Counted from the first letter of the stretch, positions 24,301-34,400 are shown. The stretch is DNA of 64,000 nt from Telmatactis stephensoni (GCA_029948255.1 JALIZF010001888.1:806001-870000); one strand, 5' to 3'. Made by a program: numbers and translations. The notes: generated from the sequence alone by a model not told the origin.

Positions 24301-27300
24301 GCAGCATTTCACTTTCTATTAGAAATAGCTAGTTGATAACAAATAATAGTCGTCAACTATTTCTCTACCGTTGAGAATCTAAGGAGTTAAGACTATCAAT
24401 TACCAAATATATTAATATCTTTATCATTGTTGTTTTAGGTATTCACTGGTATCTTCCTACTAGAAATGCTAATAAAGATTACAGTATACGGGTTTTATAA
24501 GTATATATGCAACAAGTGGAATATCTTTGATGGTGTCATCATTCTCTCTAGCGTAGTGGCGTATTTCTTGAAAAACTCTTCTGGTATCAGCATGTTTAGG
24601 ATATTGAGACTGGTAACTTATTGATTTATATCTTATCACCCATGACAACACATGAATATGACATGCTAAACACATGTAGCTGTGACGTACGTGTCTGCTT
24701 GATTACTGCAGTGTACGCATTCCGTTAATGTAGTTATTACAACAGCTGCAATAACGTATCGGTTATGAGCTTCTGCAGCTTGCCTTTCGTTTAAACAATA
24801 TTAGTTTACGTTCAACGTTGTCTACAACAATGACGTAACCCAGTGTGTTCACCTTTTGCACCCAACGTCCTCTTCAAAACAAAATTGTCCAGTTTGACAA
24901 CTCTTTGGACGCGATGTCTCGGCAACGTTGTAGGAGAAGTACATAAGCCGGAAGAATTTGTCTGGTGATGGCTTCACATTTTTTAGTAACACTTCCTGGC
25001 CATCTATGCAGCACATATATACCGATGATCATGATTCTAAACATATAGAGCCACCAATCATACTTGCAATCGTTATCATTATCATCAAAAGGACTAACAG
25101 TGTCATCATGATCATCGTCATTATATCATTATCATCAGCGCACTCGCTGAATTAATTAAAGTCATGATCATATAATTCAATAGCACCATCGCCAACATGC
25201 ATTTTAATGTGATCCTGATTTTCATTGCAACAGATCTGTTTTATTTTTCATCATCATCATCATCATCATCATCATTATCGTCGTTGTCGTCATTATCATC
25301 TATGTAATTTCTGATCGTTTCTATTCCTCAGCTAAGAATTCTGTACCTGGGTCAGTCTTGGGAGACGATGGCTAAACTCATTCGAGCGATAGCTCACAGC
25401 GTCGACCCCATCCTTAACATCACCTGTATACTAGGTGTCATTATATACGTGTTTGCTGTAATGGGAATGAGAATATTTGGTCCATCGTACACCCCAGAGA
25501 AATTTGCTCCCGCAAGCGTGCCACGGTGGAACCTCAAGGACTTTGCCCATTCGTTCATGATGGTGTTTAGGATATTATGCAGTGAATGGGTAGAACCACT
25601 CTGGGACTGTATGAAGGTCACCAGTCCTGCTGCACTTCTCTTCTTTCTACCGTGTCTAATCGTGGGAAACTTCATTGTAAGTCAAAACTCATTTACTCGG
25701 GGTACTTTGTACTGCATGCAGGGCAGTTTTCGTATAAAATTCCTGCTATAACCGTGACCACGGTTTCCATACTGTGTTCTTGAAAGCTCGATTAGCGCTA
25801 ATCTAGGTTTCAAAAACCTAGGATTCATTAACTCTTAAGAGAACCTTTGGGTTTACTCCCGGATTAGCGCTAAGCCGACTTTCATGAACCGGCTCCAGCT
25901 CTATTTCCTCTGGTGTTTTACTCGGGATGCCAACTAAAACTTACTCAAATTCTTAGTACAACCGTATGTACGAAATCAAGTTATCCGTATATTATATGGG
26001 TGTCATTTGTCTTGGTTTTTTGTAAATGTTTCCGTAAGATTCCGTAAGGTTCAATTAATAACATTATCGATGATTCTAATGCTCTCTCGTTTTCTGTTTT
26101 AAGGTTTTAAATCTTTTCGTCGCCCTCCTACTAAACTCATTTGCAATCAAAGAAGACGAATCACAGCAAAAAGAAGAAAAACCAAAAGTGAAAACAAAAT
26201 CTTGTGGATGTCATCATCTCATGGAAACGAAAAAGACCCGGATGTATGTTGCAACGTTTCGTGAAAGATACAAATTGTATCAAGTCAAGGTTCTGGAAAG
26301 TAGCCGAGCGACAGACCACGGGATTGCCTCGCCTCTACAGGAGAGATACTCGGATATTGCACCTAAAGGCCATAAAAGTACGTAAAATTTAACGACTTAG
26401 CTTCTCAGTGAAGTGTCCAACGATTTCAACATCTCAGTTCTTATTCCATGCATGTTTGTTCCTGTGACATGTTTTCTATGCGTTAGAAATCCAAAGCTCT
26501 CTTATTGAGTAGAGTACATTACCAAGTCTGCATATGGTGCTTATATTTATGCTTGCTTTACTGCCTACATTACTTGTACTAGTGAAATCTAGTGATAAAT
26601 CAAAAGTCAAATCAGTGCTACTAAAAAGCCATTTAAAAGTCGCTATAAAAGCCATTTAAATGTCAAAGAAGCCAGTTTAATGCAATGTTGGTGTTTTATT
26701 TTCAGTGGAACAAATTTCTCGAAGTGGTTCAGCCAGCTGCTCATCAACCAGCATTTCAAATGAAGGGCACAGGAACCCCAGCCCTAAAAGATACATCATT
26801 GAGATCGACGACTGTTTTCCACAGTGTTGCATGGTTTGTTCATGTCCTTCTGGACAACATTTCTGCTGGCTCAAGTTTCGTTGCCGAGTGCGGTGTTTCG
26901 TAGAGCATCGTTACTTTGAATGGTTCATTCTCTTTGCTGTCATGATAAGCAGCTTTGTATTAGTAAGTGATTTGATTGGTTGATTTTTGATGACGTCTTT
27001 ACTTCCATATATGACAACCTTATATCATTTGTACGTTTTCATATTCCATATAAGGCGATGCATTTCCTAACATATGCTCTATTTTTTTATAATGCACTAC
27101 TTTCCTATGTTTGAGTTCAGTTCCTTATATGAATTCAATTGATATCGTAGGTATTTGAAGATGTTCACCTCCACGAAAAGCCCCAGCTACAGAAAACATT
27201 AAATACCCTCAATTTCCTGTTTGCCGTGATTTTTGGCATCGAATTTTTTCTTAAAGTCATTGGTTTTGGCCTCGTTAAGTATTTCACATCAGTGTGGAAC

Positions 27301-30300
27301 TGTCTGGATGCCTTGATTGTATCGGTAAGATGTGAAATGAATGTATAATTTCTTCTTACATGTACTTTACTGCCATCGATTGGATTGGGTGTTGTGGTGG
27401 CTTCTTGGCTTATTAGTGTCAGTATAAGCTCAGAGAGGAATGGTGGTCTTCTCATGAAGAAGTTCGCGGTTCTACTGATCAAGAAGTCGTGATTCAATTT
27501 AATCCCCTTAACTAAGTGTAGCTTTACCGAAGGGAAAGAACACGGCGAAAAGCGTTCCGAGATCGTCCACCTCTGAAAAACTACTCTGGGGAAGATCCAG
27601 AGAAATTAATGCACGTTAAATATCCAATGTATTTTTTCCCTTGGTTGCCCTTGCCTACCAAAGGATGGAGAAACAGAATTGCTAATGTGTGGTGCATGTT
27701 AAAAACTCCATCTCTTATCTCTTTAGGTATCGGTTGCCTGTCTTTTTGAGAATCCAAATCTGTCAGTTTTCCGCTCCTTTAGGACGATACGTGCGCTGCG
27801 GCCGTTGCGAGCCATCTCACGTCTGGATGGAATGAGGGTAAGTAGTAATAAGGCCGTGAGTAGTATTAGATGGTATTTTTATACCCTCTTATGGAGTACT
27901 AAATGATTACTTGTTACCAGGTTGTAATCAATGCTCTCTTCGCTGCTATTCCTGGTATTGGTAACGTCTTGGTCATATCTCTGTTATTCTGGTTGATGTT
28001 CAGTATTCTTGGCGTGCAGCTGTTTGCAGGTAAGTGGTAATGCACATACAGGTTTCTCTAGATTTACTAATGAAACCGCTGACCGGGTACCTTACGAAAC
28101 GTCGAATTATAAATGAAACCGCTGACCAGTAACATGGAAGACGCCGACGCTATTTTTATCAGTTACTAAATCTCTGTCTTACTGTTAAGATGCAAGCGAT
28201 TTGTTTTGTTTTAGGTAAATTCTTCAGGTGTGTCGATGAGAACAACGAGAAGCTTTTACCAGAAGTCATAGCAAATAAGACTGCTTGTTTAGCGCATGCT
28301 CCGAAGTATCGATGGGTCAACGCTAATGTGAACTTTGACAACGTCTGTAATGGCTTCTTGGCCTTGCTACAAGTGGTGAGTATTCAATGTTGTTAGTTCT
28401 TAATATAGTATTCAGGAAAGAACACTCAATAGAAAGTAAAACTAAAAAATGTCATTTTTGCAGGCAACTTATGAAGGGTGGATGGAAGTCATGGCGGATG
28501 CAGTGGATTCGACTGAGGTATCTAACAACGCCCGATATCACATTCTTTTACCATTAATAACCCCTTTAGAAGGTTTGCCCATAATCATGATTTATTTGCC
28601 TTGTCCACACTTTGTGTTCGGGAAATGGAGCCAAGATAATCCGAGTACAAAAATTTGAACGCAAACAAACTAGGTAAAGGAGTCCTTTTAGTGACCACGT
28701 ACATCATGTCGTGTACATCTTAGAAACAACGACCAAATTGGGGCTTGTTTAGTTGGAAAAGCTGTGCACTTGGGTGTCTCAAGGGAGCTAAACTTGGGGA
28801 CTTTGCTTTGTTTTTAGCTTACTGCCACTTGTCTTACTGTTGTACCACAGGTAGACCAACAGCCCAGTTTTGAAGCCAACATGTATGCCTATGTGTACTT
28901 TGTGGTGTTTATTATCGTGGGATCCTTCTTTGTTCTTAATCTTTTTGTTGGTGTTATCATCGATAATTTTAACACGCTTAAGAAAAAGGTAAGATCAAAA
29001 ATAAACAAAAATGGTCAGTATACAGTTTAGAGCATCGTCATCATCGTCAGAATGAGAGCTAAATAGCGTTCTGGCAAATACTGAGACCGGCGTACTGAGA
29101 AATGGCTGCGATCATCATCATCATATGTTTATCAACATTTTGTTACACATGAACTAACATCACCTTAAAGTATGGCAACCATCATTACATTACAAGCAAT
29201 CCATCAAAAAATTGTTAAGATTAATTTTCGTGATTGCTATTTGTTTTCCTTTCAGTATGAAGAAATCAGCAGTATGGGAATGTTTCTAACCGAATCACAA
29301 CGAAAATGGGTACAGATCTTGTTGGCTGCCTCCAAGAAGAAGCCGCCATCGAAAAAACTTCGACCTTCGGTAAAATCCACAACTCCTATGATAAGTATAT
29401 GAGCAGTTCCATTGGTCTACAGAAATGTATTATCAATAATAATCAATGACATTGCTGTGTCAATTTGATTAAAATGTGTATAATAATATGGTATGCGTAC
29501 ATGCAATGTCGTAAATTATCGTACGAGTGCATAACGATAATTCTCTGTGATCTCATTGGTCCACACCCATGTATTGTATAAATTGTCGGTGCACTGTAAA
29601 AGGAAGCCTTCTAAAAGCATATCATTTGCCTTGTTGCAGGATCGTTTCCGGGGGAAGCTGTTTGACATGGTAACGAGTAACAACTTTGAGATTGTAATCT
29701 TGACGGTCATTATGTGTAACATGGGACTAATGATGGCGCAGCACTACGACCAATCACATGAGATTTCCAATGTTATGAATATCCTTGAATACCATAATTA
29801 CTCATTATCATTATTTAATATAGCTATTTCAAAAAACTTTGTCGGGTCAAAAACAAGCCTTCTATATGTAAATAACTCCGATGTCTTAGTCCTATTCATC
29901 TAAGTAATTAATAGTGACCAAAACCAACATGAATACTTCGAGGGCGTTGTTGGCTAGATATCCACATTCGGTAGACGTTTTACATTTTGGCCAGCGGTCA
30001 TCTCTTTTAGCGTAGGCGTAAAAAAGCAACTTTGCATTCAGATTGTGTGTCATGACCTCCCGCCCTCCATCAGACTTCCAAGTGTCTAAAGTTCCCGTGA
30101 GCTATATGGATTACAGAGTCTAAATAAGTAAGGTAACGTACGCAGAATCAAACCTAGAACTCGTTTCCATTGCAGTACTGGCTAACTTAACCATACTTTG
30201 TCTTTAATAACAATAGTCCCCTTCACAGTTCCCTGCGCCATCTTCAAAGGTAGCCGTGCCTTTGCATCGAAGCGAGACTAACGGTGAGCGTGCAATGATA

Positions 30301-32055
30301 GAGACCTTTTTTAACACCTAGGACAATTATTCACAGGTCTCTCTACAATGGCAAGCTCACCGTTCGTCTCGCTTCGATGCAAAGGCACGGCTACCTTTCA
30401 AGATGGCGCAGGGAACTGTGAAGGGGACTATTCCCAAAATGATCATTTAGTTATTTTACTTGACAAGGGCCGTCGCTTTCTCGCTGCGGTCAACACAGAT
30501 TGCAAACTTCGTTCTGGTAGGGATATTTCTGCTGGAGGCCATCGTGAAACTCATAGCGATGCGACATCATTACTTTAGAAAAGCGTGGAACGTCTTTGAC
30601 TTTGTTGTCGTGGCTTCTTCTGTCATTGGTAAGTAAAGGTTTCTTTTTATTGTGATGAGTAAGCGCAAACAACAAGCAGGCAATGCAATGCATTTAATTG
30701 TTTTTATAGTTGTGAAAAAGACAAGCAATGCATTACTGTGTTTGCGTTCGCTTAATGTGCTTCAGCAATCAGCGCATGTCTGACCATGTCTGTCAATTTC
30801 TTCAAGTTGTGCGGATAACCATACATTTCTTTGTAAATTCTAGCACTTTTGAACGGATGTAAGTCGTTCAATATTGTTCTGATTAACAACAAACTTTGGG
30901 ATTTTGTATAACTCGATGTGCTCTTTCTGGCCATGTGAGTGTTTTGTTGCCATTGTCACAATTTAGGGATTCGTACCCAGTCTCCCACGATATGATATCC
31001 GGCAATGCTATGTTCAAAAAAGTTTTATGTCCGTGCCTTCAGTTGATCGACTTCACGTTGTAGCTTTTCTATCAAAATATAGCATTGCTATCAAAATGTA
31101 ACATAAACTCTTTTAAAACCCAGGAATTGTTTTGGACGAAATGAATACCAATGAATCAGGCGTCGTCAACGCTGGTCTTCTCCGCGTCATCCGTGTCTTC
31201 AGAGTCGCTAGATTACTACGTGTTGTTCAATTTGCCAAGAGAATAAGACAACTATTGGTAGCTATAATCATCTCCATCCCAGCACTCTTCAACATTGGAA
31301 CACTACTCTTTCTCATCATGTATATATACGCTATAATCGGCATGGCTTTGTTTGGGAACGTAAAGAAACAAGGCGACCTCGATGACTTTGTAAATTTTGA
31401 AACTTTCGGGAAGTCAATGATGCTTATATTCCGGTTATCCACTGGAACAGGTTGGAATGATATACTTGATGCATTAATGGTTCAGCCACCAAATTGTGAT
31501 CCACATTATAAGAATCTTCCCAATGGAGACTGTGGCTATATAATAGAGTCTGTGTTCTTTTTGGTCTCGTACATAATCGTCGTATTTCTAATTATTGTCA
31601 ATATGTATATAGCTGTTTTATTGGACAACGTCAATCGTGCACACGAGACTGACGAGTTTGGGCTCACCAAGGACAAATTCAAAAGTTACTATCACAAATT
31701 TGCGAACTTTTCGCTAGGAAAGCAGTACATTCCTGTTGGCTTCTTGTCAGACTTTTTGGATGACTTAGATAAACCTTTTAGAATACCCAAGCCTAATGAA
31801 GAGGAGATTGAAAAACTGGCGATTCCTGTACGAGAGGGAAATTTAGTGCATTGCTTTGATGTACTGAAGGCATTGGTTAAAAGGATTTTGCAAGAGCACG
31901 GTGAATCACCTGAGATTTTTGAACAAATCACAGTCCGCATGGAAGCACAGTTCAAAAAATCTTTCAGTAAGAAAGTGTCGGCAGCAATTATTGGTTCTAC
32001 ACTAATACGCTTTCACAGCAGTCCAATCAACACACAGCAAAATCACGTGACTTGA
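12376..32055 (+). CDS. Voltage-gated sodium channel, four domains, complete (25 coding exons)
   Basis: Pore-forming alpha subunit that carries depolarising Na+ (or mixed cation) current across the plasma membrane. Coding exons: 12376-12576, 15196-15344, 16796-16876, 17874-18002, 18271-18362, 18951-19145, 19746-19806, 20492-20636, 21476-21613, 22739-22777, 22995-23336, 24439-24612, 25332-25676, 26104-26377, 26706-26962, 27151-27324, 27727-27837, 27921-28029, 28215-28375, 28464-28517, 28851-28988, 29256-29369, 29640-29778, 30497-30628, 31124-32055. The sum is 4686 nt, 1561 residues plus stop, and every junction phase agrees. Each domain has S1-S6, an Arg-rich S4 and a pore loop. The filter residues read D343, E667, E1063, T1360, closer to the Nav2 type (DEEA) than to vertebrate DEKA. 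The start ATG at 12376 has an A-rich upstream context and opens an acidic N-terminus. A 5' non-coding exon further upstream cannot be excluded. Confidence 0.96.
14637..14883. mobile_element. Family B MITE with expanded interior
   Basis: The ends GTTTTCGTATAAGTGTGAAAAC and TGTCACACTCATACGAAAAC are inverted repeats. The interior is expanded by tandem copies of a CACGGCACGACACATTAAGGT-like unit, so arms of GTCGTG and CACGAC run throughout. Related copies are at about 15453-15575, 43107-43210, 53704-53819 and 56149-56255. It lies in channel intron 1. Confidence 0.75.
15411..15711. mobile_element. Family A MITE inside the U12-type intron, with family B insertion
   Basis: Ends GGCTTACACTAGTGACATAAGC and GCTTATGTCGCTAGTGTGAACC are inverted repeats. 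A family B segment (about 15453-15575, with ACGGCAGGAATTTTGAATG and ending in CACTCATACGAAATC) is nested inside. The element begins 66 nt after the U12-type donor. Confidence 0.75.
16199..16458. mobile_element. MITE family E, copy 1
   Basis: Ends GGTGCTTACCATTTA and TAAATGGTAAGCACC are inverted repeats. The interior shares strings such as CTTTTCGGTTCTTC and GGATGGATTGGTTTAAATGG with a second copy at 19371-19578. It sits in the U12-type intron of the channel gene. Confidence 0.85.
16596..16709. mobile_element. Short foldback element upstream of the U12 branch site
   Basis: The left arm TATATGAAGGGAAATCGTCC and the following CTGGTAGC pair with GCTACCAGGGACAACTTGCC and the following ATCATATA. 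It ends about 70 nt before the U12 branch site. Confidence 0.6.
16796..21613 (+). CDS. Sodium channel domain I (exons 3-9)
   Basis: Exon 3 is S1 ([14 protein letters not shown]). Exon 4 carries S2-S3 with [12 protein letters not shown]. Exon 5 is S4 with the repeated Arg spacing [17 protein letters not shown]. Exon 6 carries the S4-S5 linker and S5, exons 7-8 the extracellular turret and pore, and exon 9 S6 ([15 protein letters not shown]). The pore reads [12 protein letters not shown]343 is the domain I filter residue and the following E the outer-ring acid. The turret has paired Cys residues, usual in the family. Exons 8 and 9 are separated by an intron that is mostly a purine pentamer repeat. 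Confidence 0.95.
17095..17290. mobile_element. Foldback MITE with long inverted repeats
   Basis: The arms, each about 85 nt, run from CCCACTTTCGATATATGGTT to TAAGCATTATTCCCC in opposite orientations around a short loop. There is no coding capacity. It lies in channel intron 3. Confidence 0.75.
17426..17737 (-). mobile_element. tRNA-derived SINE, copy 2, split by a foldback insert
   Basis: Same family as 11142-11327: the tail AACCCAACTGGCCAGGAGG and the head with TTCGAGTCCCC and GGTCACGTGATCAG (minus strand) are shared. An element of about 125 bp at roughly 17517-17642 interrupts it. The insert has inverted ends CTTTGCAGCATG and CGTGCTGCAAAG and an interior pair GGAGGGCAAAA / TTTTTGCCCTCC. 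Confidence 0.75.
18075..18240. mobile_element. Half of a foldback MITE
   Basis: The sequence GCCCCTGTCCACACGGAAACG with repeated AAACGC / GCGTTT motifs is typical of a foldback family end. I find no matching opposite end in this intron, so this looks like a truncated copy. Confidence 0.4.
19371..19578. mobile_element. MITE family E, copy 2
   Basis: Ends GTGCTTACCATTCACC and AAATGGTAAACAC match the copy at 16199-16458, as do CTCTTTTCGGTTCTTC and TGGATTGGTTTAAATGG inside. It is shorter than copy 1 by an internal deletion. Confidence 0.8.
19925..20193. mobile_element. MITE family C, copy 1 (long inverted repeats)
   Basis: Near-identical arms of about 95 nt start TAGTCCCCTTCACAGTTC and end GAACTGTGAAGGGGACTA, with CTTCGATGCAAAGGCACGGC in the arm. 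Flanking TA dinucleotides could be a target duplication, as in Tc1/mariner-like elements. It lies in channel intron 7. The second copy is at 30214-30430. Confidence 0.85.
20775..21450. repeat. (GGGA)n, (GGGAA)n, (GGAA)n purine tract
   Basis: Starts as GGGA tetramers, becomes about 75 nearly perfect GGGAA pentamers, then GGAA. From about 20951 to 21339 there is no pyrimidine on the plus strand. The tract fills most of channel intron 8 and ends about 25 nt before its acceptor. It creates a Gly-Arg-Glu-Gly-Lys open frame that is not a gene. Confidence 0.95.
22385..22590. repeat. Minisatellite of about 36 bp, about five copies
   Basis: The unit is close to GGTTTTCTTTAGATTTAACC followed by ATGGATTAACACCAAT. 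Copies differ by a few substitutions. It begins next to GGCCCGGTTTTTCGAAAGCG, an end seen in dispersed elements near 25781 and 61405, so it may be an expanded interior of a transposon. Confidence 0.8.
22739..26377 (+). CDS. Sodium channel I-II linker and domain II (exons 10-14)
   Basis: The I-II linker is short (about 95 residues) with an acidic patch, [10 protein letters not shown]. Exon 11 carries domain II S1, exon 12 S2-S3 and the start of S4 (MFRILRL), exon 13 the rest of S4, S5 and the pore, and exon 14 S6 ([13 protein letters not shown]) and the start of the II-III linker. The pore reads [14 protein letters not shown]667 is the domain II filter residue. Exon 14 ends in phase 1 at GTACGT, because only that donor keeps the next exon in frame. 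Confidence 0.94.
23806..23935. repeat. Two-copy tandem repeat, period about 72 bp
   Basis: GGATGTCACTAGACGAGCA followed by GCGATACAT and GATCAGCGGT occurs at 23806 and again at 23878 with few differences. It lies within channel intron 11. Confidence 0.7.
26706..28988 (+). CDS. Sodium channel II-III linker end and domain III (exons 15-21)
   Basis: Exon 15 opens with Ser-rich linker ([12 protein letters not shown]), a Cys-rich stretch ([13 protein letters not shown]) and S1 ([15 protein letters not shown]). Exons 16-17 carry S2-S4 with [18 protein letters not shown], exon 18 S5, exon 19 the turret, exon 20 (18 codons only) the pore helix and filter [12 protein letters not shown], and exon 21 S6 ([11 protein letters not shown]). 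Filter residue E1063 takes the place of the Lys that makes vertebrate Nav1 strongly Na+ selective. Confidence 0.95.
29256..32055 (+). CDS. Sodium channel III-IV linker, domain IV and C-terminus (exons 22-25)
   Basis: Exon 22 is the III-IV linker with MFLT at residues 1132-1135, in the place of the vertebrate IFMT fast-inactivation latch. Exon 23 is S1, exon 24 S2-S3, exon 25 S4 to the end. S4 reads [17 protein letters not shown]. The pore reads [11 protein letters not shown]1360 replaces the usual Ala and N1363 replaces the outer-ring Asp. After S6 ([11 protein letters not shown]) comes an EF-hand-like C-terminal domain ([14 protein letters not shown]) and a short tail without a clear IQ motif. 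The stop is TGA at 32053-32055. Confidence 0.95.
29779..30496 (+). other. Probable U12-type AT-AC intron in the sodium channel
   Basis: Exon 23 can only be joined to exon 24 in frame if the intron starts ATATCCTTG and ends CAACAC. The junction then gives [13 protein letters not shown], which matches the length and pattern of other Nav domain IV S1-S2 segments residue for residue. The 5' site matches the U12 AT-AC consensus ATATCCTT exactly. The best branch-site match is TTACTTGAC (30455-30463 area), one mismatch, but it lies 33 nt from the AC, farther than usual. No GT-AG alternative keeps the frame. Confidence 0.85.
30214..30430. mobile_element. MITE family C, copy 2, inside the AT-AC intron
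   Basis: Ends TAGTCCCCTTCACAGTTCC and GGAACTGTGAAGGGGACTA with the same arm as 19925-20193 (GCATCGAAGCGAGAC, CGGTGAGCGTGCAATG). It ends about 66 nt before the AC splice site and just upstream of the candidate branch site. Confidence 0.85.
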
Positions 32056-32260
32056 GATTATTTAGTCACTCGCGAGATAATGCAAGAGCACGGTGAATCA
32101 CCTGAGATTTTTGAACAAATCACAGTCCGCATGGAAGCACAGTTCAAGAAATCTTTCAGTAAGAAAGTGTCGGCAGCAATTATTGGTTCTACACTAATAC
32201 GCTTTCACAGCAGTCCAATCAACACACAGCAAAATCACGTGACTTGAGATTATTTAGTCA
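31889..32260 (+). repeat. Tandem duplication of the channel C-terminal coding end
   Basis: A 180-bp segment (31889-32068) is repeated at 32081-32260 after a 12-bp spacer, offset 192 bp, with one visible mismatch (AAAAAA versus AAGAAA). It contains the last 55 codons and the stop. The second copy lies after the first stop and remains in the same reading frame (192 = 3 x 64), so it is now 3' UTR. Confidence 0.95.
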
Positions 32261-32653
32261 ACCTTAAGTTAGTTCATTCTATACTACTTTCATTCAGATT
32301 GGAGAATGTACGTATTAATACAGCTGTTACCACTGACTACAGTAGTCAAGGCAACCAATTTTCCGTTGCTATGGAAGCAGCCTATCAAATTACGAGTGAA
32401 AGCATTACGTCACTGCTTCAACACTATAGCGACCACTGAGCAAGAAACAAGAAACCGGTAGTATTAATGGCACTGTTGCTATAGAAACTAACAATTACCA
32501 TGCCAATAGTAATTAAGCAGGACAACAAATGACAAAAATTAGAAGTTACATCACGTAACTCACTATTGATGAATAATTCCAAAAATACATTTTAAATATT
32601 TGATATTTATATTAAAGATATAGGTATAAATATTATAGTATTTATTAGTGAAT

Positions 32654-32659
32654 AATAAA
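32654..32659 (+). promoter_or_regulatory. Candidate poly(A) signal of the sodium channel
   Basis: AATAAA about 600 nt after the stop, in AT-rich DNA. Other weak variants exist nearby, so the choice is tentative. Confidence 0.4.
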
Positions 32660-33858
32660 TTTTTGATAAAATTGTCAAAATCGTTAAATACTATCGAATT
32701 AATGCGTTTATCTCGCGTATTTTTATTGAATACATTAACAACAAATTTAACAAGATTTTGTAATATAATTAATATGCAAGTTTTATATAATCAAGTTTTA
32801 CCTAAGTGTAAAAATAATTTATAGCATTTGTTGAAAATCGTATTTATTGGCCTTTGCCCGAGGACGTCTGCCAGAAATGGGATCAATTACAAAACTAGAA
32901 TTATCAAATTTATCGAATATTGTAGGCGAAGAAAATACCAAGTGCTAACATTCTCATGACATGGCAGTGAACTTCATCTTTTCTTACCTTAAGAGCAGTC
33001 CATTCTAGCGGCTGTTTAACTTCTTGAATACCTAAAGATAACAAAATTTAGCTATTTCTCGGTTGAGTGTGACGTCACGGCAGCCATCTTGAATAAATTG
33101 TTGGTCGTTCATCCAACAAGTCGTAGACTAATAATCAGCTTCTATAGCCTATTATAAGCATCTAATTTGCTTTAATTTGAATGTGATATGATCTTTAATA
33201 ACTTGACATAAAAAATATGGCCGTCGTGACGTCATCACGAGTGCTGTAATTTGATTAGTCAGTTTATTATGAGCTGGAAGCATGTTGCTAATATGTAAAA
33301 AAGGCCAAAAATCAACCTTTATTTGAGTAATAAAAGAAAACCTTCTTGGCCTCCATAAGGTTCTTCATTAGAGGCAAGTCATACTAGTGACAAACCTTGT
33401 ATAATAGTTAAACGGGATACCCTGTTGATAATTTTAAAAAAGTAATAAAGAGAAGTCAATAAAATTGATGAAAAAAGATTAATGGTATTGATGCATCAAT
33501 CAACCTCGATTTTTTTCATGGTGTGATTCCTGTGGTTGAATTGACCGTTAGGGACTGGGGCGCTAGACGGAAAAATCCAACAAGGCAAGACAAAAAGTGT
33601 ACAAACGCATTGATTGGCTATAGTTTTAGGCTGCAAATACAGCCCAGACCTCGGTTGCACGAACTAGGTGAATGGCGCTATGTGAGGGAGAAATCGTTGT
33701 CCAGTTGACAAAATCACGGCGTTTTTCAATAAATTTATGAACTGGATCGATAAGGATTTTCCAGTGGATTCACCATTTTCCATACATCAGTTCAGTGGTC
33801 ACACACAAAGCATTGAAGCGAGGCTCCAGGGTACACACAAAGGATTATTCCAATTCGT

Positions 33859-34000
33859 AGAGTGATCGTACTTAATCCGTGAAATTGTACTTGCTAAATA
33901 ATGCAAAATAGCACTAATAAACAATGGAAAACAAAGGATTTTATACTTTTTAGTACAAAGTAGATTTTGTACTTTTTCACGGGTTAAGTGCGATCACTCT
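33859..34000. mobile_element. Foldback MITE
   Basis: Ends AGAGTGATCGTACTTAATCC and TTAAGTGCGATCACTCT are inverted repeats; the interior pairs AAAATAGCACTA-like and TAGTACAAAG-like strings. Confidence 0.75.
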
Positions 34001-34070
34001 ACCCTGAAGCCTTGCTTGGATGCCTTGTGTCTAACCACTGAAACGATATATAGAAATTGGTGTATAGCGC

Positions 34071-34355
34071 TAGAGTACAAACACTAGAGTGATTTTCATC
34101 GCACTGTGAAATACTAACTAGCTATTAGTGTATAGCAGTCAAAATTTAACAAAAAACAATGGAATTGGGATCTACAAGTGTGTATTAGCTTAGTAACTAT
34201 TTCATAGTCCGATGAAAATCGCTTTAAAAGCGTGCAACATAATAAGTACTAAACAGTGCTATTTTCTGCTACTTCTATTGTTTTTTATTGTTTAAGTAGT
34301 GCTATTTAGTACTACATAGTACAAAGTATTGCATGATTTTAGTGTTTGTACTCTA
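34071..34355. mobile_element. Foldback MITE containing another MITE
   Basis: Outer ends TAGAGTACAAACACTA and TAGTGTTTGTACTCTA are perfect 16-nt inverted repeats. The second element (34087-34224) sits directly inside the left end. Confidence 0.8.
34087..34224. mobile_element. Inner MITE of the nested pair
   Basis: Ends GAGTGATTTTCATCGCACTG and CGATGAAAATCGCT are inverted repeats; ATTTCATAGTCC next to the right end pairs with the CTGTGAAAT of the left. Confidence 0.7.
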
Positions 34356-34400
34356 TTCAGCATTCATGCAACTGAGAACAAAATGCCAAATGAAGTTAGC

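Noticed and set aside
28449..28658. Longer reading of channel exon 20 into the following DNA
   Set aside because: A donor (GAG|GTATCT) after 18 codons joins in phase to the S6 exon; the extension does not resemble a channel.
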